This document shows positions 58,028 through 64,000 of a stretch of 64,000 nt of DNA, piece after piece. The notes under the pieces are model-generated. The model saw nothing but the letters and a program-made list of their open reading frames with translations, was not told the DNA's origin and made no database searches. How positions within the stretch are numbered: position 1 is the first letter of the stretch; every line of letters begins with the position of its first letter. A program made the position numbers and the translations under genes. The stretch spans positions 62,001 to 126,000 of the forward strand of contig NZ_JADLQQ010000013.1 of the NCBI RefSeq assembly GCF_015477765.1. The letters run 5' to 3'. The stretch comes from Nocardia transvalensis. Its GTDB lineage: Bacteria; Actinomycetota; Actinomycetes; Mycobacteriales; Mycobacteriaceae.

Positions 58028-59188
58028 ATGCGGCAGCAGCTGCGCCGGGTCGCGCGTCGGCTGACCAGCGGCGACCCGGAGAACAGCCCACTGATGCGGA
58101 TCATCGTCGCCGCGCTGCTGGCGGTGAATCTGGGGTTCAATCATCGCGGGCCGCTACCGGTTTGGATGTGGGTGGCTCTGGGCGCGGCGTACGCGTGCCT
58201 GCTGGTGTTCGCCGTCCTCGACACGCGCCGACCACGAATTGCCATCGCGGCGCTGGTGTGCTGCGCGCTGATCAGCGCGGCGGTGGTCGGCCCGGCGACG
58301 GATTCGTCCGCTCTGCTGATGACGTGCGCGGCGATCAGCCTGCTCAGCCAGCAACTCACCGCGAGCGCCACGATCATTCTGCTGGCCTTCGCCGCCGATG
58401 CCGCCACGGTGACCGCGAGCTCCCTGCTCGCGGGCCAATCGACCGACGATCCGGTCACCTCCGCGGTGATCCTGCTCATTCTGTTGCTCCTGGGCCTGTA
58501 TCGGCGCCAATACCGATTCCGAGTGCGCGAGACCGAACTGTTGCTCGAACAGACCCGTCGCACCCAGCACGAACAGGCGCGCGCGGTGGCCTTGGACGAA
58601 CGCGCCCGCATCGCCCGCGAGATCCACGACGTCCTCGCCCACTCGCTCGGCGCGCTGGCCGTTCAGCTCGATGTGGCCGAGGGACTGCTCAGCGAAAAGG
58701 GCGATGTGCCCGGCGCTTTGGCGCGGGTGCGCCGCTCGCGCCGGCTCGCCGCCAGCGGATTGACAGAGGCGCGCGCCGCGGTGACCGCGCTGCGCGAGGA
58801 CGTCCCGCCGCTGGACGAGGCCCTGCGTGCTCTGGCCGACACCTACCGGCGTGATCACCACATGATCGTGGACTACCGCGTGACGGGTACGCCGCACCCG
58901 GTGAACTCGGCCACCACGGTGTCGCTGCTGCGCGCCGCCCGCGAGGCGCTGACCAATGCGGGCAAACACGCTGCGGGAGCGCCGGTTTCGATGGTGCTGA
59001 GTTTCGAACGGAACCTGGTGCGGCTGTCGGTGCACAATCCGGCATCGGTGAATGGGAAGCCGCGTTCCGACGGCGGGTACGGTTTGACCGGGATGCGTGA
59101 ACGGATCGCCTTGGTCGGCGGCAGCCTGTCGGCCGGACCGGGGCAGGACGGGCGAGGGTGGCAGGTGACAGCGGAGGTGCCGCAGTGA
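58028..59188 (+). CDS. Orphan sensor histidine kinase (HisKA_3 type)
   Basis: A 386-residue kinase. About five hydrophobic segments occupy residues 20-155. The H-box is AREIHDVLAHSLGALA and the ATPase has LLRAAREALTNAGKHAAG and GGYGLTGMRERI. AGGAGG precedes the ATG. Such kinases almost always have an overlapping NarL-type regulator; here only an 18-codon frame follows. It must signal to a distant regulator or be decaying. Confidence 0.9.
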   Translation: MRQQLRRVARRLTSGDPENSPLMRIIVAALLAVNLGFNHRGPLPVWMWVALGAAYACLLVFAVLDTRRPRIAIAALVCCALISAAVVGPATDSSALLMTCAAISLLSQQLTASATIILLAFAADAATVTASSLLAGQSTDDPVTSAVILLILLLLGLYRRQYRFRVRETELLLEQTRRTQHEQARAVALDERARIAREIHDVLAHSLGALAVQLDVAEGLLSEKGDVPGALARVRRSRRLAASGLTEARAAVTALREDVPPLDEALRALADTYRRDHHMIVDYRVTGTPHPVNSATTVSLLRAAREALTNAGKHAAGAPVSMVLSFERNLVRLSVHNPASVNGKPRSDGGYGLTGMRERIALVGGSLSAGPGQDGRGWQVTAEVPQ

Positions 59189-59241
59189 ACGATCGGGCGA
59201 ACGGGACCGGATACTACCGGCACGACCTGGTCGAGCCCTGA
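59185..59241 (+). pseudogene. 18-codon frame in the place of a response regulator
   Basis: A GTG overlaps the kinase stop (GTGA) exactly as a response-regulator start would, then reads VNDRANGTGYYRHDLVEP and a TGA. It has no receiver residues. It may be what an internal deletion left of the regulator gene, or a meaningless frame. Confidence 0.35.
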
Positions 59242-59243
59242 TC

Positions 59244-59576
59244 ATGCCCGATTACGCGCACACCGATCACGCCGCCAGGGGCCGCGCCGACAAGGCGCGC
59301 CGGCTGGCGGCCTATGCATGGCAGCGCGGCATCACCGGCGCGGAGCTGCTGGTGCTTCCGGCCGCCGCGCGCCGCAAGCTGGCCCGCGCCGCCGACACCA
59401 ATCCGCCGAGCACCGAGGAAACCTGGACCCTGGTCGCGCGGCTGCTCGACGAGAAGGACGCCTGGGCCGCGCGTCATCCGAACCATCCTGCGGCACAACG
59501 GGAAAGCGTCGACGAGAAGATTCTGTGGGTCAAACCGCCGGTGAAGCCGTGGACCGTTGATACAGATACCTCTTGA
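59244..59576 (+). CDS. Hypothetical actinobacterial protein (110 residues)
   Basis: A basic, helical protein. KARRLAAYAWQRGITGAELL and WTLVARLLDEKDAWAARHP are helices; there is no membrane segment or known motif. Its stop overlaps the TTG of the crotonase gene (TTGA), so it is coupled to it. Confidence 0.7.
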   Translation: MPDYAHTDHAARGRADKARRLAAYAWQRGITGAELLVLPAAARRKLARAADTNPPSTEETWTLVARLLDEKDAWAARHPNHPAAQRESVDEKILWVKPPVKPWTVDTDTS

Positions 59577-60649
59577 CACCAAGAAATGAACCGGGGTTCA
59601 CTTCTTGGGTGGCACCCGATTACCAGCACCATTCCGGGACGCGTCCCGCGGCCTGGCGCGACGACCTCACCGGCGGCGACGACTCGCTGTTCGCCGAACG
59701 CCCCGGTCCGGACGACGAAAGCAGCTATCGCACGCTCACCTATGAGGTGACCGGGCGCATCGCGCGCATCACGTTCAACCGCCCCGAGCACGGCAATGCG
59801 ATCACCGCCGATACCCCGATCGAGTTGGCCCATGCGGTCGAGCGGGCCGATCTGGACCCGCGTGTGCACGTGATGGTCGTGTCCGGGCGCGGCAAGGGCT
59901 TCTGCGGGGGCTACGACCTGTCGATCTTCGCCGCAGGCGGGTTCGCTCCCGCCACCTCGGACCAGCCCACCACCGGCACCGTGCTCGACCCGATGGTGCA
60001 GGCACGTAACCACAACCCTTGGGGCACATGGGATCCCATGGTCGACTATCAGATGATGAGCCGATTCAACCGCGGCTTCTCGAGTCTGCTGCATGCGAAC
60101 AAGCCGACGGTGGCCAAACTGCACGGCTTCGCCGTCGCCGGTGGCACCGATATCGCCCTGTACGCCGACCAGATCATCTGCGCCGACGACACCAAGATCG
60201 GTTATCCGCCCACCCGGGTCTGGGGCATTCCCGCCGCGGGCATGTGGGCGCATCGGCTCGGCGATCAACGCGCCAAACGGCTGCTGTTCACCGGTGACTG
60301 CCTCACCGGCAAGCAGGCCGCCGACTGGGGCCTCGCGGTGGAATCCTGCCCCGCCGACGAGCTCGACGAGCGCACCGAACAACTGCTGCAACGCATTTCG
60401 CAGGTACCGATCAACCAGCTGATCATGGCCAAGCTGGCCCTCACCAGCGCCCTGCTGGCCCAGGGCGTCGCCAATTCCGGCATGATCAGCACGGTATTCG
60501 ACGGCGTCGCCCGCCACACCCGCGAGGGCTACGCCTTCCAATTACGCTCGGCCACCGCAGGTTTCCGCGAGGCCGTCCGCGAACGCGACGAGCCCTTCGG
60601 CGACTGGAAGCGGGACCAGTTCGAAAAGGGTTCGGGGGCAGCGGAATAG
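59573..60649 (+). CDS. Enoyl-CoA hydratase/isomerase-family protein (crotonase)
   Basis: A 358-residue crotonase. The oxyanion-hole segments are GRGKGFCGGYDLS and KLHGFAVAGGTDIALYADQI; the catalytic Glu region reads GYPPTRVWGIPAAGMW, where the usual Glu of hydratases is not obvious, so it may be an isomerase or hydrolase type. The N-terminus is extended by about 60 residues. TTG at 59573 is coupled to the previous gene; GTG 59609 is an alternative. Confidence 0.85.
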   Translation: MTPRNEPGFTSWVAPDYQHHSGTRPAAWRDDLTGGDDSLFAERPGPDDESSYRTLTYEVTGRIARITFNRPEHGNAITADTPIELAHAVERADLDPRVHVMVVSGRGKGFCGGYDLSIFAAGGFAPATSDQPTTGTVLDPMVQARNHNPWGTWDPMVDYQMMSRFNRGFSSLLHANKPTVAKLHGFAVAGGTDIALYADQIICADDTKIGYPPTRVWGIPAAGMWAHRLGDQRAKRLLFTGDCLTGKQAADWGLAVESCPADELDERTEQLLQRISQVPINQLIMAKLALTSALLAQGVANSGMISTVFDGVARHTREGYAFQLRSATAGFREAVRERDEPFGDWKRDQFEKGSGAAE

Positions 60650-60655
60650 GAGATC

Positions 60656-61123
60656 TCAGCCGACGTCCAGCGCCGTGGCTTGCTCGGCTTCGGCGGTCAC
60701 CTTTTCGGCGAGTGAGCGGATTGCCTGTGCCTCGTCGGCGGTCATGGAGTCCACGAACAGGCGTCGGACCAGATCGACGTGGTTGGGGGCGGCTTTCTCC
60801 AGCATGCGGCGGCCGTGGGCGGTCAGGCGCACCACGATGCCGCGGGCGTCGTCGGCCGCGGGAGTTCGGTCGATCAGACCACGGGTGTCCATGCGGGCGA
60901 GATGTTTGGACAACCGGCTCTTGTCCCAGCAGATCTCCGCGGCCAAATCCTTCGCGCGCAGGCAATCGCCCGGCGCGGCGGACAGGGCCACCAGGATCTC
61001 GTAGTCCGGCATCGACAACCCGTCACGGGCCAGTCCGGCCGCCATCGCCGCGTCCAGCCGCTGCCGCATTCGCACGAACGCCGACCAGGTCGTCTGCTCG
61101 TCGTCGCTGAGCCATCGCACCAT
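60656..61123 (-). CDS. MarR-family regulator
   Basis: A 155-residue regulator. The HTH is LRAKDLAAEICWDKSRLSKH, the wing DDARGIVVRLTAHG. The ATG at 61123 is 60 bases from the divergent pirin gene. The frame continues open upstream but without codon bias. Likely represses pirin through the TTTGGT-N10-ACCAAA site. Confidence 0.87.
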   Translation of the reverse strand: MVRWLSDDEQTTWSAFVRMRQRLDAAMAAGLARDGLSMPDYEILVALSAAPGDCLRAKDLAAEICWDKSRLSKHLARMDTRGLIDRTPAADDARGIVVRLTAHGRRMLEKAAPNHVDLVRRLFVDSMTADEAQAIRSLAEKVTAEAEQATALDVG

Positions 61124-61143
61124 GGGAATGATCCTAGCCAGGA

Positions 61144-61165
61144 TTTGGTTGACATGGACACCAAA
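61144..61165. promoter_or_regulatory. TTTGGT-N10-ACCAAA inverted repeat
   Basis: A perfect 6-bp inverted repeat with a 10-base spacer in the 60-base MarR/pirin gap. The size suits a MarR dimer. Confidence 0.5.
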
Positions 61166-61183
61166 GCGACCGAGGAGGTCCTC

Positions 61184-62161
61184 ATGCCCGCCATCACCGT
61201 CGACAACATCCTGGTGCTCCCCCGGCTGCCGCGCCCCGACGAAACCATGCGGCAGCGGGCGGTGCGCGCCGTCGTCACCGCGCACAAGCAGCGCGAGGGC
61301 GCCGGTTTCGAGGTGCGCCGCCCGTTCCCCAGCCTGGAGCTGCGCTACGCCGATCCGTTCATCCTGCTCGATCAGATGGGACCGGTCGCCTATGAGCCGT
61401 ACGAGGCCAAGGGCGCGCCCTGGCATCCGCATCGCGGCTTCGAGACGGTCACGTACATGCTCGACGGCACGATGGTCCATCACGACTCGCACGGTGGCGG
61501 CGGTGTGATCAGCGAGGGCGACACCCAGTGGATGACCGCCGGGTCCGGCATCCTGCACGACGAGTTGCCCGCCGAGCGACTGGTGATGTCCGGCGGCGTG
61601 TTCCACGGCATCCAGCTCTGGGTGAACTTGCCGCGCGCGCAGAAGATGGCTTCGCCGCGTTATCAGGATCTGCGCGCGAGCGAATTGACCTTGGTCAGCT
61701 CGCACGACGGTGGTGCCCTGGTGCGCATCATCGCCGGAGAGATCGGCGGATATCAGGGGCCGGGGTCCACCTACACCCCCATCTCCTACGCGCACGCCTC
61801 GCTCAGTCCCGGCGGCCGTCTGGAAACGCCCTGGCCACAGCACTTCAGCGCATTGGCCTACGTCCTGTCCGGCAGCGGGACCGCCGGAACCGAGGGACGA
61901 CCGGTACACGAGCGGCAGCTGGCGGTTTTCGGACCCGGCGACGCGATCACCGTGACCGCCGACGAACGCCAGGACACACCGTCGGGCGATCTCGAGGTAC
62001 TTTTGCTCGGCGGCGAACCGATCCGGGAGCCGGTGGTGCAGTACGGGCCGTTCGTGATGAATTCACGGCACGAAATCATCGAGGCCATCGAGGATTTCGA
62101 GGCCGGGCGAATGGGGCGTATTCCCGCCGAGCACCTGGCTGGGAATCGGCTGGGCGAGTAA
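61184..62161 (+). CDS. Pirin-family protein
   Basis: A 325-residue bicupin. The metal site in the first cupin is WHPHRGFETVTYM, DSHGGGG and GSGILHDE, and the pirin signature runs through GIQLWVNLPRAQKM. Some pirins oxidise quercetin; others modulate enzymes. GAGGAGG lies before the ATG at 61184. It is regulated with the divergent MarR gene. Confidence 0.9.
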   Translation: MPAITVDNILVLPRLPRPDETMRQRAVRAVVTAHKQREGAGFEVRRPFPSLELRYADPFILLDQMGPVAYEPYEAKGAPWHPHRGFETVTYMLDGTMVHHDSHGGGGVISEGDTQWMTAGSGILHDELPAERLVMSGGVFHGIQLWVNLPRAQKMASPRYQDLRASELTLVSSHDGGALVRIIAGEIGGYQGPGSTYTPISYAHASLSPGGRLETPWPQHFSALAYVLSGSGTAGTEGRPVHERQLAVFGPGDAITVTADERQDTPSGDLEVLLLGGEPIREPVVQYGPFVMNSRHEIIEAIEDFEAGRMGRIPAEHLAGNRLGE

Positions 62162-62293
62162 GCGAGTCTCGGCCGTGCGGTTGACAACCACACGCGCCAT
62201 CAGAACAGTAGAGCCCGGCGGTTCCCGGCCAACCACAGCGGGGAGTGTCGGTCGGCCCGTCGCACACACATCGCAGCAGACATCGAGGAATAC

Positions 62294-62602
62294 ATGAACG
62301 TTCGCAGGCTCATCGTGACCGTGGGCGCGGGATTGGTCACCCTCGCCGCCCCGATCGCCCCGACCGCCGTCGCCGACAACCCCATCCCTACCGGCTCGGC
62401 AGGCACCGGCTCGTCCGGCATCGACGATGTCATCGGCGCCACCGGCTCGTCCGGCCTGGCCCAGACCGGTTCGGCGGGTGGTACGTTCAAGAACTGTGAC
62501 GAGGCGCGGGCCGCCGGCCGGGCACCGCTGTTCCGGGGCGAGCCGGGCTACTCGCCGCACCTGGATCCGGACGGCACCGGGATGGCCTGCCCGACAGTCT
62601 GA
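62294..62602 (+). CDS. Secreted Excalibur-domain protein
   Basis: A 102-residue exported protein. The signal peptide covers residues 1-27. A Gly/Ser-rich spacer with TGSAG/TGSSG repeats (residues 33-63) leads to an Excalibur calcium-binding domain (FKNCDEARAAG, then HLDPDGTGMACP) with DxDxDG-like calcium ligands and two Cys. Probably wall-associated. An intrinsic terminator follows. Confidence 0.87.
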   Translation: MNVRRLIVTVGAGLVTLAAPIAPTAVADNPIPTGSAGTGSSGIDDVIGATGSSGLAQTGSAGGTFKNCDEARAAGRAPLFRGEPGYSPHLDPDGTGMACPTV

Positions 62603-62620
62603 TCCACCCGATAAACGACG

Positions 62621-62651
62621 ACACCCGGTGTGGCACTGCCACACCGGGTGT
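62621..62651. terminator. Intrinsic terminator between the Excalibur and DUF3618 genes
   Basis: ACACCCGGTGTGGC and GCCACACCGGGTGT form a perfect 14-bp stem with loop ACT, ending in TTTT on the plus strand. It lies between convergent genes and could serve both. Confidence 0.88.
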
Positions 62652-62665
62652 TTTCGCTTCGGCCC

Positions 62666-62890
62666 TCAGCGACGGAACAGCTTGACCAGAACCACCAGCA
62701 CGACCAGCGCGCCCGCGCCGATCAGGCTGTACTTCACCTTCGGCTCGTTCACCTTCGCGATGATCGCCTGCTTGGTGTTGCCGGCGATCCGCTGCGGGTC
62801 GGCCCGCACCGCGAGCTCGTCGAGTGTATTCGCGAGCCGGTTGCGGGCGACTTCGATCTCCCGCTCGATGCGCTCGGTATCCCTCGCCAC
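62666..62890 (-). CDS. DUF3618 membrane protein (74 residues)
   Basis: VARDTERIEREIEVARNRLA begins an amphipathic helix; ANTLDELAVRADPQRIAG is the DUF3618 signature; a C-terminal transmembrane helix ends KLFRR. AGGAGAGAAC precedes the GTG. The family is thought to protect or organise the membrane under stress. Confidence 0.85.
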   Translation of the reverse strand: MARDTERIEREIEVARNRLANTLDELAVRADPQRIAGNTKQAIIAKVNEPKVKYSLIGAGALVVLVVLVKLFRR

Positions 62891-62987
62891 GTTCTCTCCT
62901 GTATCCGTTGTCGGTCGCTGACGATCGAGTCTATCCGTCGGTGGGATGTGCCGTCCGCTGTCACAGCCGTGGATTACGGTGCTGGGC

Positions 62988-63461
62988 ATGACGGAGAATC
63001 ACCGACTCAGTCCGGGCGACACCGCGCCCTCGTTCACCCTGCCCGACGCCGATGGCAAGGAGGTGTCGCTGGCCGATTATCGCGGCCGGAAGGTGATCGT
63101 GTATTTCTACCCGGCCGCCAGCACCCCCGGGTGCACCAAGGAGGCCTGCGATTTCCGGGACAACCTTGCCGAGCTCAACGGTGCCGGTATCGATGTCATC
63201 GGCATCTCCCCCGACAAGCCCGCGAAGCTGGCCAAGTTCCGTGACAACGAGAAACTGACCTTCCCGCTGCTGTCCGATCCGGACCGCGAGGTGCTCAACG
63301 CGTGGGGCGCCTACGGCGAGAAGACCATGTACGGCAAGAAGATCACCGGCGTGATCCGCTCCACCTTCCTCGTCGACGAGGAGGGCAAGATCGCCGTGGC
63401 CCAGTACAACGTCCGCGCCACCGGCCACGTCGCCAAGCTCCGCCGCGACCTGGCTGTCTGA
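62988..63461 (+). CDS. bcp: Thioredoxin-dependent thiol peroxidase (Bcp/PrxQ)
   Basis: A 157-residue peroxiredoxin. ASTPGCTKEACDF holds the peroxidatic Cys49 and resolving Cys54, and the GVIRSTFLVDEEGKI segment is typical of Bcp. It reduces hydroperoxides in the cytoplasm with thioredoxin. ATG at 62988. A 21-bp tandem repeat lies after its stop. Confidence 0.93.
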   Translation: MTENHRLSPGDTAPSFTLPDADGKEVSLADYRGRKVIVYFYPAASTPGCTKEACDFRDNLAELNGAGIDVIGISPDKPAKLAKFRDNEKLTFPLLSDPDREVLNAWGAYGEKTMYGKKITGVIRSTFLVDEEGKIAVAQYNVRATGHVAKLRRDLAV

Positions 63462-63482
63462 ACGAGACCCCCGGCTGCTGCG

Positions 63483-63608
63483 CAGCCGGGGGAACCAGGG
63501 GGCCAGCCAGGGAACCAGAGAGGCCAGCCGGGAAACCAGAGAGGCCAGCCGGGGAACCAGAGGGGCCAGCCGGGAAACCAGAGGGGCCAGCCGGGGGAGC
63601 CGGGGGAG
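63483..63608. repeat. 21-bp tandem minisatellite
   Basis: Five consecutive 21-base units (starts 63483, 63504, 63525, 63546, 63567) follow CAGCC-GGGAAACCAGAG-GGC with one to three changes each. A sixth unit (63588) decays into two GGGGGAGCC blocks. It lies just after bcp. The unit length is a multiple of three, but the frame it keeps open runs out of the bcp shadow and has no start. Confidence 0.8.
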
Positions 63609-63695
63609 CCGGGGGCCAGCCTAGGAGTAAGGGCGGCTCCCTCTCTTCATCCCGGCATATACCTTCTCGTTATCCCGGCATGTTTTGGGCCGGGA

Positions 63696-64000
63696 TCAAA
63701 CGCGGGGCATGACCTGGGAGGCCCACTGCATCATCAGGCGCCAATGGTTGTCCCACCAGGAGCCGAATTCGGGGGTGCCGAGCTGGGGTGGGGAGGGTTC
63801 GCCGGGGAACAGCAGTTTTTCGTCGGGGGCGACGGCCGGGGCGGTCGGGGCCGCCAGCGGTGGCGCCCCGGCGGATCCGGTCGGGGGCGGGGCCGACGCG
63901 GGTGAGTCGGGTGCCAGCGGTTCCTCCGCCTTCGGGGGCTCCGAGGGTGTGGTGTCGAGTTGACGCACGCCGAGCCGCCGCACACCCTCCGGACCCCAGG
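63696..64000 (-). CDS. Hypothetical Pro/Ala-rich protein, partial (N-terminus off the right edge)
   Basis: The reverse strand is open from the window edge (WGPEGVRRLGVRQLD) to a stop at 63696. A Pro/Ala-rich linker (about 50 residues) precedes a conserved-looking C-terminal PEFGSWWDNHWRLMMQWASQ. A GTG at 63983 could be a start, but the sequence before it looks coding, so the gene probably continues outside. The family is not recognised. Confidence 0.5.
   Translation of the reverse strand, partial: WGPEGVRRLGVRQLDTTPSEPPKAEEPLAPDSPASAPPPTGSAGAPPLAAPTAPAVAPDEKLLFPGEPSPPQLGTPEFGSWWDNHWRLMMQWASQVMPRV

Noticed and set aside
63483..63608. CRISPR-like array
   Set aside because: Units are contiguous 21-mers without unique spacers, and no cas gene is present.
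63302..63712. Plus-strand frame encoding heptapeptide PAGKPEG-like repeats over the minisatellite
   Set aside because: Its start lies inside bcp in another frame, it has no ribosome site, and codon use outside the repeat is poor. The repeat unit being 21 bases keeps the frame open automatically.

Overview
The window is about 64 kb of very GC-rich, gene-dense actinobacterial chromosome. It most resembles Nocardia or a close mycolic-acid-containing relative. The pointers are a probable mycolate reductase gene (cmrA) close to a HerA-like ATPase gene and orn, an LGFP-repeat wall protein, an LdtMt2-type L,D-transpeptidase, a secretory LIP-family lipase, a conservon operon, and many GTG/TTG starts with ATGA/GTGA overlaps. 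I see no insertion sequence, phage gene, CRISPR array, rRNA or replication origin. The genus is an inference from gene content.

Layout. 1-5 kb: a left-edge partial gene, then a xylF-xylG-xylH-like sugar ABC operon with a ROK repressor behind a perfect inverted-repeat operator. 5.2-7.9 kb: a two-permease ABC-2 exporter with its ATPase. 8-12 kb: a complete conservon (sensor kinase, roadblock, DUF742, GTPase), closed by a 16-bp-stem hairpin that faces an unlisted 38-codon gene. 13.5-16.9 kb: an acyl-CoA desaturase/ferredoxin-reductase operon with a divergent FabR/DesT-like TetR regulator. 16.9-21.2 kb: an SDR, a PadR regulator, 2,4-dienoyl-CoA reductase and a VOC protein. 21.3-24 kb: two lipoprotein hydrolases. 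24-31.9 kb: cmrA, a LysA-like decarboxylase, the HerA-like ATPase, orn, tRNA-His, an adenosine/adenine deaminase, the L,D-transpeptidase and tRNA-Lys.

32-38.9 kb holds wall and lipid genes: an LGFP protein, a small glycine-rich membrane protein, a reductase/metal-dependent hydrolase/alpha-beta hydrolase operon, a D-aminoacylase-like amidohydrolase and a TetR regulator. 39-41.7 kb: a NarL-type two-component system and a small secreted protein. 41.9-46.4 kb: an O-methyltransferase, an F420-type LLM oxidoreductase, a lipoprotein aldose epimerase and an EamA transporter. 46.5-50 kb: a CGNR regulator, then the most novel locus, a three-gene operon of an HxlR regulator, a JmjC/cupin_4 2-oxoglutarate oxygenase and a small protein with a nitrile-hydratase-type (NHLP) leader and an Asp/Gly/His-rich tail. 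That is the layout of a minimal RiPP (ribosomally made, post-translationally modified peptide) system.

50-64 kb: an ECF41 sigma factor with its AhpD-like partner and facing TGTCACA promoters, TenA, a TetR regulator, a CocE hydrolase, the LIP lipase, a cupin/MarR pair with repeated operators, a truncated VC0807-family gene, an orphan histidine kinase, a crotonase, a MarR/pirin pair, an Excalibur protein, a DUF3618 protein, Bcp peroxiredoxin followed by a 21-bp tandem repeat, and a right-edge partial gene.

A recurring theme is one- or two-gene metabolic units paired with a divergent or adjacent regulator (ROK, FabR-like TetR, PadR, HxlR, MarR twice, TetR twice), often with a readable inverted repeat between them. 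Those repeats are the most testable regulatory predictions here.
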